DNA of 64,000 nucleotides from Carya illinoinensis (GCF_018687715.1 NC_056756.1:32773980-32837979); one strand, 5' to 3'; shown: positions 1 to 11,229, counted from the stretch's first letter. The notes: generated by a model from the letters alone, not told the origin. Numbers and translations are program-made.

Positions 1-2
1 TC

Positions 3-1325
3 CCTGATGAGCAGTTGTTTGCATGTGAGATCAAGCTTCCGTGGTATGCTGATATTGTTAATTATCTAGCTTGTAAGGTTTTACCACCTGATCTTACTTA
101 CCATCAACGTAAGAAATTTTTGCATGATGTGAATCACTATATTTGGGATGAGCCTTTGTTGTTCAAAAGATGCCCCGATCAAATCATGAGAAGATGTGTG
201 CCGGAAGAAGAGATGCAAGACATCCTCCATCATTGTCATTCCTCATCATATGGAGGACACTTTGGAGCCACCCGTACAGCAGCTAAAGTACTTCAAAGTG
301 GGTTCTTTTGGCCTTCCATTTTTCGTGATAGTTACACTTTGGTGAAAACTTGTGACCGGTGCCAACGTATGAGAAATATTTCAAGGCGTCATGAGTTACC
401 ATTGAAAGGTATCTTAGAAGTTGAGTTGTTTGATGTTTGGGGAATAGATTTTATGGGGCCCTTTCCTCCTTCTTTTGGTTTTGCATATATCTTGCTAGCA
501 GTTGACTATGTGTCAAAATGGGTGGAAGCAATTGCTACAACAACAAATGATGCAAAGGTAGTGCTCAAATTTCTGCACAAGAACATATTCACAAGATTTG
601 GCACTCCACGAGCTATTATTAGTGATGAAGGGACTCACTTTTGCAACAAGTTATTTGAGAATCTTCTGTCTAAATATGGTGTGAAGCACAAGATAGCACT
701 TGCTTACCATCCTCAAACTAATGGTCAAGCTGAAATTTCAAATAGAGAGATCAAGAACATCCTTGAGAAGACGGTCAAAATCAATAGAAAGGATTGGGCG
801 AAGAAGCTTGATGATGCTTTGTGGGCATACCGTACAGCTTTTAAAACACCTATCGGGATGTCTCCATACCGATTAGTGTTTGGAAAGGCATGTCATCTTC
901 CTGTAGAGTTGGAGCATAGAGCTTATTGGGCTGTGAAAAAGTTTAACTTTGATTTGAAGGCAGCAGGTGAAAAGCGACTTCTTCAATTGAATGAGATGGA
1001 AGAGTTTCGGAATGATGCATATGAAAATGCCAAGATCTATAAAGAAAGGACGAAGAAGTGGCATGATAAACAGATTCTTAGGCGAGAGTTTGCTCCAGGA
1101 CAACAAGTTTTACTCTTCAATTCACGACTCAAACTCTTTCCGGGAAAGTTGAAATCAAGATGGACGGGACCTTATACAATTCATGAAGTTTCCTCTTTTG
1201 GAGCAGTAGATTTGAAGGACAAGACTGAGAACATTTTCAGAGTTAATGGTCAGAGATTGAAGCACTACTATGGAGAGCAAATGGAGAGGAACTATGCATT
1301 TATTCCTCTTGGAGATCCTAATTGA
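3..1325 (+). CDS. Gypsy polyprotein C-terminus: integrase
   Basis: Open frame from the window edge to a TGA-adjacent stop at 1325, about 440 residues with no interruption. The true start is outside the window, so the N-terminus given here is arbitrary. Counting from the leucine codon at 15, the zinc-binding part has H75-x6-H82 and C113-x2-C116. The catalytic core shows D145 (GIDFMGPF), D204 (SDEGTHF) and E240 (NGQAE), with exactly 35 residues between the second D and the E, as in retroviral-type integrases. The C-terminal third ([11 protein letters not shown]) is the usual integrase tail that binds DNA. The product would insert the cDNA of the element into chromosomes. All visible catalytic residues are intact, so this copy is either young or recently active. 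The frame continues directly into the spacer of the same element. Confidence 0.93.
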   Translation, partial: PDEQLFACEIKLPWYADIVNYLACKVLPPDLTYHQRKKFLHDVNHYIWDEPLLFKRCPDQIMRRCVPEEEMQDILHHCHSSSYGGHFGATRTAAKVLQSGFFWPSIFRDSYTLVKTCDRCQRMRNISRRHELPLKGILEVELFDVWGIDFMGPFPPSFGFAYILLAVDYVSKWVEAIATTTNDAKVVLKFLHKNIFTRFGTPRAIISDEGTHFCNKLFENLLSKYGVKHKIALAYHPQTNGQAEISNREIKNILEKTVKINRKDWAKKLDDALWAYRTAFKTPIGMSPYRLVFGKACHLPVELEHRAYWAVKKFNFDLKAAGEKRLLQLNEMEEFRNDAYENAKIYKERTKKWHDKQILRREFAPGQQVLLFNSRLKLFPGKLKSRWTGPYTIHEVSSFGAVDLKDKTENIFRVNGQRLKHYYGEQMERNYAFIPLGDPN

Positions 1326-2992
1326 TGATCATTGAAAAGTCTGGCTGTAGACTTTAAAACAAGCGCTTATGGGAGGCAACCCATATATCTATCTATCTTT
1401 CTTTCATTTATTTTATTATCTTTATTTATTTAAGTTTTAATAAATTAATTTTTGATGCAGGTATTTAGCAAGAATAAAGAGCTGAAAAATTTTTAAACCT
1501 CGGAAGGTTCACCATGAAACCAGGGAAGTTCCTTTATTTCTTCAATCCTTTTTACTTTTGCATCACAATGAGGACATTGTTTAGTTTAAGTTTGGGGGTG
1601 TAAACTCCTATAATTATTTGATCCTCTTGTTTTCTAAGTTTTGGGTTGTTGATGGGTTGTTTGATTCTTTTACCAAGCATGCATTGGAGTAAGATTGAAT
1701 TCTCTATGACTCTGAAATTTGTGATTGAAGATGGTTTTGAGAAAAATTTTCAAAAATTTCTTTTATGTCAAGTGAAGTTTTGTGGGTACTTTCGTTTAAA
1801 TCTTTGACCTTGAACACAATTGAGCACATAGTCGTTTTTCTCTTATTCCATTTTGCTTATGAAGAGAAGAAGTTGAATTAATTGAAAGAGGGAGGTTCGA
1901 TTTTGCTTTGCTCTAGAATCCGTTGATGGGTCCTTGAGGCGAAATCCTAGTTGAGACCAAATATTAGAGAAATGATCTAGGCATTTCTTTGGCATAACCA
2001 AAAAGCTTTCCCAGCCGTCCTAAATGTCATGCCATCATTACATGGTGTGTTTCCATAGTCAACCCCCTTGAGCCTTCATGAGCCTTTATTGATTCTTTAA
2101 ACTACATAAACCATGCCCGCTCTAAGCCTGAAAAACAATGAATCTACCGTTGATAGTTTGAGAAAATACTTTGGTGGAGAGTTACATTTAAAAGAGAAAA
2201 TTGGTTTCATGATGAAACGTATTATGTTTGCTCTATTCGATCGAAGAAGAAGAAGAAGAAGAAAGGAAGTGATATATAAAAAAAAAAAAAATAAATAAAA
2301 AAAAAAAAAAAAGAAGAAAAGAAAAGAAAAGAAAAAGAAGTCGCCAAGCGGAAAGTGAATTACCTCAAATTTTGTTAAGGGAAGTGTTGGTATTACATCA
2401 GTGATTACAGCAATAATAATGCCACAAGTATGAGCATATTGCCAAGAAAGAGCTATGATTTGAATCATGTGAGTTTCTCTTTTAATGTTCTTTTCACTAA
2501 GTATTTTTCCAGTTTGATTTAATTTCCCATATCCAGTTCTTTCTTAACCCTCACCCTGTGGCCTATCATTACAACCTTAATAAAGACCTTTTGATCTTTG
2601 ATTTTGGTGTTGACTACATTAGTGGAGAGGATTTCTGAAAATTGGACTTATGGGGTTAAGTTTTAAGAGAATTCTTCTGATTTTGGTTGTTCTACTTTTA
2701 TCTGAGTTTGCAGGTGGTTTGAGGTTAAATTGACTATATCACACACCCACTCAAGGTCTTAGCTTTAGGTTGAAGTAAACGCCTAACTCTTGCTTGACAA
2801 ATTGCAAAATTTTTGATTGATTTTCTTGCTATCTTTGATGTTAAAAGAGTAAGATACTAGAGATGAAATCTAAATTCATAAAAGCTTGGTGAATGATGAT
2901 ACTTCTCTTTGGGGTCGAGTTGATATTGCCTAAACTATCATTTGTTTTTCTTTTTGTTTGAGGACAAACAAAGTTGTAAGTTTGGGGGTATT
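1326..2992 (+). other. Post-pol spacer with two polypurine-tract-like motifs
   Basis: 1.67 kb between the pol stop and the LTR has no ORF I would call a gene; in some Athila elements an env-like ORF sits here, and none is visible. The stretch begins with 'gggaggcaaccca', common behind Athila pol genes. It contains a GAA/poly-A low-complexity block around 2243-2340 and two copies of 'gaggaca' followed closely by 'aagtttggggg' (about 1571-1599 and 2960-2990). Only the second abuts the LTR. Confidence 0.6.
2976..2992 (+). other. Polypurine tract before the 3' LTR
   Basis: The motif 'aagtttggggg' lies 2-5 bases before the TGATGG that starts the LTR. This is the expected priming site for plus-strand cDNA synthesis in Athila-like elements. 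Confidence 0.7.
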
Positions 2993-3032
2993 TGATGGAT
3001 TGCAAAATTTTATATTGCAGATTTTACAAGTT

Positions 3033-3268
3033 CGCTCGAGCGGAGGCTTTTGGCCGCTCGAGCGAATTCAGGCAGATTCAAACGCTCGACTGCCGCTCGA
3101 CAGGGAGCTCGAGCAGGTTGCTGAAAAACGAAGATCGCTCGAGCAGAGACATTGGCCGCTCGAGCGAAATCAGGCAGAGTCGAACGCTCGATGTGCGCTC
3201 GATAGGACGCTCGAGCGAAATCAGGCAGAGTCGAACGCTCGACGCGCGCTCGACACCCCGCTCGAGCG
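3033..3268 (+). repeat. CGCTCGAGCG tandem repeats in LTR U3
   Basis: The 10-bp palindrome CGCTCGAGCG occurs at 3033, 3055, 3157, 3208 and 3259, with further CTCGAG or gctcga variants between. The last three are spaced exactly 51 bp apart, each followed by 'aaatcaggcagagtcgaacg' or a close variant. The block is very CpG-rich compared with its surroundings and lies 45-280 bp upstream of the LTR TATA box, where enhancers of LTR promoters lie. Confidence 0.85.
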
Positions 3269-3312
3269 AACATCGTATTTTGACAGATTTTAGGTTTTCC
3301 GCCGTGGGACCA

Positions 3313-3320
3313 TATAAAAG
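3313..3320 (+). promoter_or_regulatory. TATA box of the 3' LTR
   Basis: TATAAAAG in 'gggaccatataaaaggcc', at the expected U3/R position behind the palindromic repeats. It would drive the element's genomic RNA, or read-through into the flank from this LTR. Confidence 0.6.
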
Positions 3321-4314
3321 GCCATTCTTCACTCTAGAGCCGCGGTTTTTGACTGGAGAACACTCTTTGAGAGAGAAAAACATAGCTAGAGGGATTCAAA
3401 TCATTTGTTTTGGAGACGGAATTCCAATTTATTGCACGTACGTTGGATTCATACACGAGCACGGACGGGAGAAAGGCGTTGAATCGTTCTCTTGAGCTTT
3501 TGACGACCAGTTGAGGCTGCAAGGAGGATTTTTCAGTGTTTATTTTCTTCTTCCCATCTTCTCAGAACAATTATGGTGAATTCGTTTATGTTGAATTCCA
3601 ATTCTAGTATGAGCTAAATTTTCTTCTTTCTATGAAAACGATGTAACCTAATTCCGAACTATGCTTGTTTGTCCATGCTAATTTAATGCAATTCTCTCTT
3701 TGTTTATCTGATTTATTCTGAGTTTAATGCTTCTAATTAACTGGCCATTGATTAGATGATTATTAATCTTGTGATTTGCTATCGAAAGAGGGAATCATAG
3801 GGTAGATCTTGGATATTTCAGCATAGGTAAGTATAGAGATCGAAAGACTTGTATGAACCTGTGTAGTAATTAAATCATTGGTCTTATTGCGTTCTTGATT
3901 ATTTAATTTGCATACTCTTGTGTGAATTGATAAACTAGAATCAATTCCAATTGACTATCGAAAGAGGCTTTTGGATGAATTAGAGATTTGCTAATAGACA
4001 AAAGAGGTTTAAGTTAAATTAGCTGGATGAGAAAAGCATAGTGAAGAATTATGGTGAAATCGATTTCCTAGAAGTTTTCTTCCCTATTGAATTTGATCTT
4101 CAAACATCAGTTTTACTTTCTTTGCTTATTTCTCTTGAGTTGATCTAGTTTTATTTGCTACTACAAAAACCTTAGCGATTCCTCTAGATAGAATTGAGAT
4201 TAGCATAATTTTGGTATTTGGCAAGAGTAAGGTACCAATCCCTGAGGACGATACTCTTCTTATTACTTTACTATAAAACTACGATACTGTGCACTTGCAG
4301 TTTTGCACCGGTCA

Positions 4315-4792
4315 AATAGACAACTAGCTCAAAACCCCACGTTTATAGACATGGGTTGGGTGTTGTCCGTGCCCATGGAAAAGAATAGTGTTCCGCTTCC
4401 ACCACCACTAGAGAGGTGATCAGGGTGAGGCCGACCTTTAGTTTGAAACGCATGTCACCTGATTTTGATCATGTATTTGGAAATATTAATGGTGAGGATT
4501 TCCTCCCTTGTTACGACAAAACAAACAAATGACGGTTCTTGTATAAATTTGAAATAACCATGCAGTACTTACTGAACTTTTTAGGATCTCAGTTTGGAAT
4601 AACAGTCTTGGCAAATTTCATTTTTCATCTAAGTTGTGATCACCATTTGTACATATATACATATATACCAGAAAAAGAAAGAAGATTTCCATTTTTTGTC
4701 AGATGAGAGAGTGGTAGCAGATCCTCTATACTCCGAATCAATGTATGGACTTGATTGAGTAATTTCAACTCACTCAAATATTATGGTGCAAC
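4315..4792. other. Intergenic, no gene seen
   Basis: 480 bases between the Gypsy LTR and the LINE. I see no open frame of note and no element end. Confidence 0.5.
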
Positions 4793-4808
4793 ATATATAT
4801 TAATTTTG
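4793..4808. repeat. Putative LINE target-site duplication, left copy
   Basis: The 16 bases atatatattaattttg occur here and again at 10084-10099, exactly at the two ends of the LINE. The motif is AT-rich, so chance cannot be excluded, but the position at both predicted ends supports a duplication. Confidence 0.65.
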
Positions 4809-4862
4809 AAACAATATCATTTCTATTGATGAAGAATGCAAAGAAAAAAAATTCTGTCACCA

Positions 4863-5320
4863 TTACATAAACTGTTCACACAAAACAGTAGACATAATTT
4901 GCATTGGGCCATACTCTATCCAAATTTGCTCATTTTCAGAAACTAGAGCATGTTTAGATAACTGATGAGCAACACCATTAGCTTCACGGTAAACAAAACC
5001 CACCTGCCAACTTGGCTTTTCTGAAAGCATAACTCTAGCATCATGGATGACAGGTCCATAGTCAGTACATACAGTCTCTTCACTAGTTGCAGCCTTCGCA
5101 GTGATCTGTGAATCACCTTCAAACACTACCCTAACAAATCCCAGCTTTGCACATACTTCTAATGCCTTTCGCAAAGCCATCCCTTCTGCAATGATAGCTT
5201 TAACACAAGGCTTAATTTGTGCACAAACGTAGGCCATAACTTTCCCATTTTCATCCTTGAAAACAATACCCAACCTTACTTTATTTTGTCTTGTACACAC
5301 AGAGGCGTCCCAATTGGCTT
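4863..5320 (-). pseudogene. LINE ORF2: RNase H domain
   Basis: RVT_3-type RNase H closing ORF2. The frame extends upstream of the first ATG, so the first catalytic aspartate is seen in ANWDASV (about 5305-5320). The others are the glutamate in IAEGMALRKAL, the aspartate in FEGDSQ and the late AHQLSKHAL histidine region. Stop codon at 4863-4865. The domain itself is uninterrupted, though it is cut off from the RT by earlier breaks. Confidence 0.82.
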
Positions 5321-5660
5321 TTATCTATTGATGACTAGGTTTCTTCCACCTTACCTTATTTCTGTTAACTGCATTAAGAACATCACCTGTATCTTCTCAA
5401 GCTAGTGATATCACAAAAGAATCCCTATCTGCTGCAGTTGCCATTACCACTTATGGAGGACTCTCAAGATCTTTCCCATGAACTACATAGTTTCTTCTGA
5501 TCCACATCCTCCTTAAGATGAAGCAAGCCAACTGAAAATCATCTACAGATAGCTTAGTGGACATATGTGACCATAACATAGAAAATTTTGGGAATGTAGT
5601 AGGCCATTTCTGTATTCGACATTGAGAAACAGCCCATGCATAACTTGCAGTAGGACAAGT

Positions 5661-6571
5661 TCACAAAACATGCAACACTGATTCAGTCTCTCTTTTACAT
5701 ATCCCACAGACATTAGACTCAATTACTCTTCTTGTCACCAAATTTTGTAAAGTAGGCAGAATATGATGTACAGCCTTCCACACAAAAAGTTTAATCTTCG
5801 TGGGCAAAACTAAATTCCACATTTGCTGCCAATTTACCACCCCTGCCGATACACTTGAGCATTCTCCTTCCATTTGTCTTGTAAGAGTTTGTTGTAAATA
5901 ATAAGCACTTCTGACACTGAAAGAGCCATTTGCAGAATAAGCCCATGTCAATTTATCTTGAGCATTTATTCTACTCAGTGGAATCTTACAAATTAGTTCC
6001 ACCTCCTCCATCTGAAAAATCTAAGTTAAGACTTCCTTTTTCGAGAAACCCTCCTCTTTATTAATCAATTCTGAAACAGTAGCATCACTATCCAACACTT
6101 GTATAAGAGATTTTATCTTATTAGGAATCCACTTAACATGCCATATGCTAATATTAATCACATCCCTAACTCTCCAAAGGCAACTAGCTTTTAGTAAAGG
6201 AATTGAGGACCATAAACTTTGCCAAATCATCGAAGAATTATTACCCTTCTTTGCCTTAAATACATTTCCATTCCTACAATACTTCTGCCTCAGAATTGTA
6301 GCAACAAGAGAACTTGAATTATTCAACATCCTCCATACTTGCTTTGCCAACATAGCACAATTGAAAAATTCTAAATCCCTAAAGCCCAACTCCCCATCCT
6401 TCTTAGATTTCCCCATGTTCTTCCAATTCTTCCAATGGATCTTATTCTGATTATGACAATTTCCCCACCAAAACTTTCCCAACATTGAATTTGTCTCCTT
6501 GAGCAATCTCTTTGACAACTTAACACACTCATAGTATATGTTGGGACAACTTGGATCACAACTTTTAACAT
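5661..6571 (-). pseudogene. LINE ORF2: RT thumb and zf-RVT region
   Basis: Behind the RT active site come LVATILRQKYCRNGNVFKAK and WRVRDVINISIWHVKWIPN, the usual plant LINE thumb and connection text. The zf-RVT cysteine/histidine region follows (LPTKIKLFVWKAVHHILPT, then CGICKRETESVLHVL). Breaks occur at about 6518 and 6015. The role of zf-RVT is inferred to be nucleic-acid binding. Confidence 0.8.
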
Positions 6572-6574
6572 GAC

Positions 6575-8197
6575 TTATTTTCCAGCCTGAGATAAAAAAT
6601 TATTCTTCCAGTTTGAAACCTTAGTCCATATCTTCTCTTTGATAGCTCTAAAAGAATGATACTTAGACCTACCAACCATGCTTGGAAGGCCCAAATACTT
6701 ATCATAACTGTTGCTTGCTGAAACACCAACTGCATTAGCTAATTCAGCCCTTCTCGCAGCACTAGTATTTGAACTAAAAAAAATAGCAATTTTCTCTTCA
6801 TTCAAACATTATCTAGAGGCCTTCTCATAGATATTCAACAAGCCTTGTATTTGTAGCCATTCATCAATTGTTGCTCGACAGAACAACAAACTATCATCAA
6901 CAAAAAGTAAGTGACTAATCCTCACACCCCCTCTACAAGCTGCAACACCTTTAATCTCCTGTCTTGTTTCTGCCTGAGTTAACAATGCATTAAGTCTTTC
7001 TGCACATAAGAGGGATAGATAAGGAGATAATGGATCTCCTTGCCTAATCCCTTTTTCTGGTTTAAAAGAACTTCCATATTGACCATTCACAATTACTGAG
7101 TAACTGACTGAAGTAATGCAGTCCATTACCAAATTTATCCATCTACATCCAAAACCCATCTTCTTCATAATTGCCTCCAAGAACTTCCATTCCACTTGAT
7201 CATAAGCCTTTGACATGTCCAGCTTGATAGCCATAGAACCTGTTCTTCTTTTCTATTTTGTCTTCATGGAATGTAACAACTCATAGGTAGTAATTATATT
7301 ATCTGTGATTAGCCTATGTGGAATAAAAGCACTTTGATGGCTCGAAATTATAAGATGCAGCACATGCTTTAACCTATTAGCTAACACTTTTGAAGCCAAT
7401 TTATACAATACATTACATAAACTAATTGACCTAAATTGGTTAACAACAGTAGGCTCTTTAACTTTTGGAATTAATGCAATAAAAATAGAGTTCACACCCA
7501 AATACATTCTACCCCCATTAAGAAATTGTAACAGAGTTTTACATACCTTATCCCTTACAATATGCCAGTATGTTTGAAAGAATTGAGCATTATAGCCATC
7601 ACGTCCAGGAGCTTTGAGAGGTGCCATTTCATTAAGAGCTTCTTCTATTTCTTCTCTGATGAAAACCTACTGCAATCTCTCATTCATTCCACTTGTTACT
7701 CGCTTATTAATACATCTCAAACATATTTCCAAGTCTTCATCAGTTAGTTCTGAGGACTTGGAAATCTCTTCAAGGTATTGAGTAAATGCACCTTCAACAT
7801 CAGTTTGTACATCCCATGTTCTACCTTGCACATCAGTAATAGATCTGACTTTATTCTTTTTTCTTTTCTGTGTTGCACACAAATGAAAAAACTTCGTGTT
7901 TTTGTCCCCTATCTGGTACCAGTTAACTTTTTCTCTCTATCTCCACTTAAGATCATGTTGATCTAACAATATAGCAATTTCCTTTTGCAAAGTTTTTATA
8001 GCAGCTATATTTTGAGGGCCTTCTTCATCCTGCAATTTTTTAAGTTCCTTAGATTTCACCAGAATTTCATTATCACAATCCATGTACTTCCCCTTTCTCC
8101 ATTTGATGACCTTTTTAGAACAATTTGACAACTTACCCTTAATACTATCCCAACCATGCAGCCCCTTTAGCACACTAGGCCACCCTTGCCTTATCAC
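6575..8197 (-). pseudogene. LINE ORF2: reverse transcriptase domain
   Basis: Non-LTR reverse transcriptase, RVT_1 family. The linker SKELKKLQDEEGPQN and following text (8197-7667) leads into the fingers and palm: KAPGRDGYNAQFFQ, IALIPKV, FRSISLCNVLYKLASKVLANRL, HQSAFIPHRLITDNI, then [25 protein letters not shown] and the active-site FVDD at about 6893-6904. The first catalytic aspartate (LDMSK) and both aspartates of FVDD are present. Breaks near 7667, 7630, 7240 and 6807 split the frame into four pieces, so no active enzyme can be made from this copy. Confidence 0.88.
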
Positions 8198-8261
8198 ATC
8201 CTCCCCCTCCCCATCCTTAACCCATTCTACTTCAAATCGAAACTTATTTATTTATTTATTT

Positions 8262-8980
8262 TTATATATGCAAGGGATCATATCTATGACAGGTCAGTAA
8301 AATTGGTTTATGATCAAATCTTCTAGCAATTAGAGTATCTACACCATACCTCTTGAGCATGTCCTGCCATTGAGAGTTGGCCAATACATGATCCAACCTT
8401 TCTTTAGTGTAGTTTGAACCTTCCTGTTTATTACTCCATATAAACAAGCATCCATTCCACACCAAATCATGCAGACAATTTCACCAAATAGCATGCCTAA
8501 AATCTTCCATTTGTCTCTCAGGCCTTGGTTTTCCACCAACTTTCTCATGAGAAACAACATCTCATTGAAATCTCCCATTACACACCAAGCTTGATTAAAG
8601 CTTGGTCTGATCATAGATAAAAGAGCCCAAGTACTACATCTTTTGTTGGCTACTGGATGTCCATAAAAACCTATGCAATACCACTACTTCCAATCCTCTT
8701 GTTCAGTTATTAGAACATGAATATGATTTTGAGAATAATCAATAACTTCCACTTCATACCCACTATGCCACATCATGGCTAGACCACCTTGCTGACCCAG
8801 AGAGTCAACTACAAAACAACAATCGAATCTCATTTTCCTTTTAATCATGTCAAATCTAGAACTTCTTAGTTTTGTCTCAATGAGAAAAACTAAGTTAGGT
8901 CTCTTTTCTCTGACTAACAAGTAGAGATCAAGAACTGCTCGGGGGGCAAGCCCCCCACAATTCCAACTTAAGTGTTTCAT
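8262..8980 (-). pseudogene. LINE ORF2: AP endonuclease domain
   Basis: Start of ORF2 at the ATG at 8980 (KHLSWNCGGLAP). The endonuclease nicks target DNA to prime reverse transcription. Visible catalytic landmarks are the asparagine in WNCGG, glutamate in IETKL, aspartate in GDFNEM and the late histidine in RFDHKPI, where SDH would be usual. An in-frame stop after the EQEDWK segment at about 8684 and frameshifts near 8614 and 8465 interrupt it. A TTTA microsatellite around 8246-8262 separates this part from the next. Confidence 0.8.
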
Positions 8981-9075
8981 AATGATTGGCGGGGCTGCTT
9001 AGCAGCCTCTACCATTACATGTGTCACCATATTATCACGATCCAAAGAAAAACCTCTGCCTCTTTTCATAGGCCT

Positions 9076-10060
9076 TTAACTATTATAAGTAAGCTCTTCT
9101 TCCACAATGCTGTCTTTCTTGCTGTTAATCACCTTACTAGACTGATTCTCAGACTCCTTACTACCTTGATTTCCTTGTAATCTTGCTTTCCTTTTCCATC
9201 TTCTTGTACTCATTTTCTTATTCTCGGCAGGTGGTACAGTTTGTTGATCAGCTATGCATATACTATCAACATTCTCATGATCAATATTATTTGGCCCAAC
9301 AAGATGGTCCATAGAAATTGGGCCAGTAATAATGGACCTTGCAATAGTGCAATCCCCCTCCACCAAGGCCACATGAGTTGCTTTCGATGAAACTTCCCTC
9401 CTACCCCTTAGTGTTTGAATATCAGATAAATCAGTATCAAACTCTTCTTCATTCATAACCACCTTATCCTTTTTCAGATTTGAATCAATCCCCTCGTTTG
9501 GAAACTATCCAAACTCTCCTCATTCAAATTCAAACTTGCATCTCCCCCTTTAGTAGCCTTATCTACAAAAACAAAAGTTCTTACATTTTCTCTCCTATCC
9601 TCCGAAACCTTCTCCACTCTTACTGACACCATTAGAGAAGATCTCAACTCAGCCTCTTCCCGTCCCACCTCTTGCCTCAGCCCCTGTCCGAACTGGACCA
9701 CCGTCCTTCTGCATTGTAACGAGCCACATGTTTTCTTATGTAAATTGATTTAGCATGCAACCAGACTCCAAATTGAGCATGCATTGCAGTCCCTTCCTCA
9801 TTACCTATACCCTTACACCCAAGTTTATCATGCATAATTCTTCCACATTTGAAACATAACTTTGGCAATTTCTCATATTTCATAAGGATCCATATGGTTG
9901 AATCTTATACCTTAATCCTTCTCCCCCTTGCGATTGGCTTTTGCAAACCTATCTCCACCTTAACTCGTAAGAATTGTCCCTAGCCCATACCATCTTCATT
10001 TACATCAATATCTAACGCTTCTCCCATAGAAGAACCAATCTATTGCCCAATCTCTTTATT
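9076..10060 (-). pseudogene. LINE ORF1 remnant (zf-CCHC_4)
   Basis: ORF1 of plant L1 elements encodes an RNA-binding protein that packages the element RNA. Reading down the minus strand, the segment EALDIDVNEDGMG and KVEIGLQKPIARGRRIKV is followed by KYEKLPKLCFKCGRIMHDKLGC. That last part is a C-x2-C-x4-H-x4-C knuckle with all four metal ligands present (about 9821-9862). The DUF4283 domain that should precede it is absent because the copy ends at 10083. Stops within the first 180 bases and breaks near 9700 and 9465 divide the frame. The tail to 9076 is low in recognisable motifs, as usual for ORF1. Confidence 0.75.
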
Positions 10061-10083
10061 CATACATGTTAGAGGCAGTTTAT

Positions 10084-10099
10084 ATATATATTAATTTTG
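10084..10099. repeat. Putative LINE target-site duplication, right copy
   Basis: Identical 16-mer to 4793-4808. It begins right where ORF1 homology stops on the 5' side of the LINE. Confidence 0.65.
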
Positions 10100-10916
10100 G
10101 GAATCATTTAATTACAACGTTCGAATAGGAGTGTAAGTATAAGAGATACTAACAATATAGATAATGCACAACTATACAAGATTAGCATCTATAACGCCCA
10201 TCCTTGCATGTGGTAAGACTTTAATAAATAGTTTTAGAAAACGAGAAGGGAATTACTGAGCATTTTAAAACTTTTTCTCTTTTATTTTCATGATATAAAA
10301 GATTCAAAATTTAAAATTAAAATCTACTCTATAAAGTAAAAGAGAGTTTACAAGGAAAATCATTAAATTAATTTAAAAAGTCATTTCACAAAAAATTACT
10401 TTCATATGTTACATAAAAACTTGCGTAGGCTGCTGTTACTCTTCCCTTGAGCTATGTTTGTCTTGACCTTTTTTTCTCATTTTGTCCTGAGAGGGGGAGG
10501 GACATACTGATTATCTTCAGTAATTTTGTGAAAGTACATATATACATTATCGAATCACGTAAATCTTATATATTCTATTTTTATTATACTTTTTCTAATA
10601 AAACTTTGATATGTGGCCACTAAAACCCAAATTTTGTAAACCTTTAAATCTATATATAACAAAGGATCAAATTGCCCATGTGATTTGGAGAGGCAGAGTG
10701 CTGTGTAGGAGATCTGCACCGCAGCGCGCAATAAGTATGTTTAGTAACTGCCACAATATTTTTGATATTTTTATTGCCGATTGTAATCTTTAAGCCACCG
10801 TCTAGCTTGTAGGTGTAGATAGTACTTCTGCCCGATCTTCAAACAGAAGAGTTAGGTGAATTTTTCTATAAAAATAAATAGATCTATGTTATAAATTAAT
10901 ACAATACTTTTCTATA
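10100..10916. other. Intergenic, no gene seen
   Basis: AT-rich stretch between the LINE and the Copia region. There is no convincing open frame; a 60-codon ORF at 10611 has no recognisable features. Confidence 0.5.
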
Positions 10917-11080
10917 AAAATAAATAGATTTATGTTATAAATTAATTTATATTGTATGATTATATTTAATTATAATTAAATTTAAGATTTTTTAAAGAAA
11001 AATAAATAGATTTATGTTATAAATTAATTTATATTGTATGATTATATTTAATTATAATTAAATTTAAGATTTTTTAAATC
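10917..11080 (+). repeat. 82-bp tandem duplication in the left Copia LTR
   Basis: Two nearly identical 82-bp units start at 10917 and 10999, each with 'aaataaatagatttatg', 'ttataaattaattt' and 'aatttaagattttttaaa'. A shorter third relative starts at about 10871. The second unit overlaps the start of the LTR (TGTTATAAATTAA), so the duplication includes the LTR edge and its flank. Confidence 0.85.
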
Positions 11081-11190
11081 ATATATATATATATATATGA
11101 ATGAGTATATTGACGTTATATCAGTGATATGGAAATAAGAATTCTCTCTCTGAATTTCTCTCTCTCTGAGTTCATAATCAGCACGATTTC
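11015..11190 (+). repeat. Left Copia LTR (approximate)
   Basis: Shares with 16432-16630 the start TGTTATAAATTAA, the central 'tattgtatga', 'atattga(c/t)gttatatcag' and 'atatg(g)aaataa', and a CT-rich end 'aattctctctc'. These are aligned in the same order. Divergence is considerable, so the element is old. Confidence 0.65.
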
Positions 11191-11229
11191 TCTCTTTTCC
11201 ACCACCCAACATCCATCTCTCTCTTCATG

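Larger units (their letters stand above)
1..4314 (+). mobile_element. Athila-like Ty3/Gypsy retrotransposon, 3' part
   Basis: The window opens inside the polyprotein of a Ty3/Gypsy element and continues through a non-coding spacer into a 3' LTR. Integrase wording such as [11 protein letters not shown], a long spacer behind pol, a polypurine tract of the form aagtttggggg and an LTR end reading 'ccctgaggacgata' then 'gtgcacttgcag' are typical of the Athila/Tat branch of plant Gypsy elements. The 5' LTR, gag, protease and RT lie left of the window. The element end at 4314 is set by a TGA..TCA pairing with 2993 and is approximate; the target duplication cannot be checked without the left end. Confidence 0.85.
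2993..4314 (+). repeat. 3' LTR of the Athila-like element
   Basis: About 1.32 kb starting TGATGG directly after the polypurine tract and ending near '..ttgcaccggtca'. It contains a GC-rich repeat block in U3, a TATA box at 3313-3320, and the conserved 3' end 'ccctgaggacgata ... gtgcacttgcag' seen in Athila-type LTRs. The partner LTR is outside the window. The 3' limit was chosen from the TGA/TCA inverted ends and could be off by some bases. Confidence 0.7.
4809..10083 (-). mobile_element. L1-type LINE, 5'-truncated, decayed
   Basis: In order on the minus strand: remnant of ORF1 with a CCHC zinc knuckle, AP-type endonuclease, reverse transcriptase with FVDD, zf-RVT region and RNase H. This is the plant L1 order. 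The N-terminal DUF4283 part of ORF1 is missing, so the copy is 5'-truncated, as often happens in target-primed reverse transcription. A 16-bp identical sequence flanks exactly this interval. No long poly-A is left at the 3' end (low coordinate). Several stops and frameshifts make it non-autonomous. Confidence 0.88.

Noticed and set aside
2097..2468. Open frames on both strands across a GAA/poly-A region
   Set aside because: Low-complexity translation (runs of F, L, R or K) in a retrotransposon spacer; no domain.
1326..2992. Env-like gene in the Athila spacer
   Set aside because: No long open frame and no signal or membrane segments in the plus orientation.
3033..3268. Possible CRISPR-like array
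   Set aside because: Spacers are themselves repeats, the context is a plant LTR, and no cas genes are present.
2958..3495. Overlapping ORFs in three frames across the LTR repeats
   Set aside because: They arise because the 51-bp CGCTCGAGCG repeat (51 is a multiple of 3) is free of stops in several frames; they lie in an LTR promoter region.
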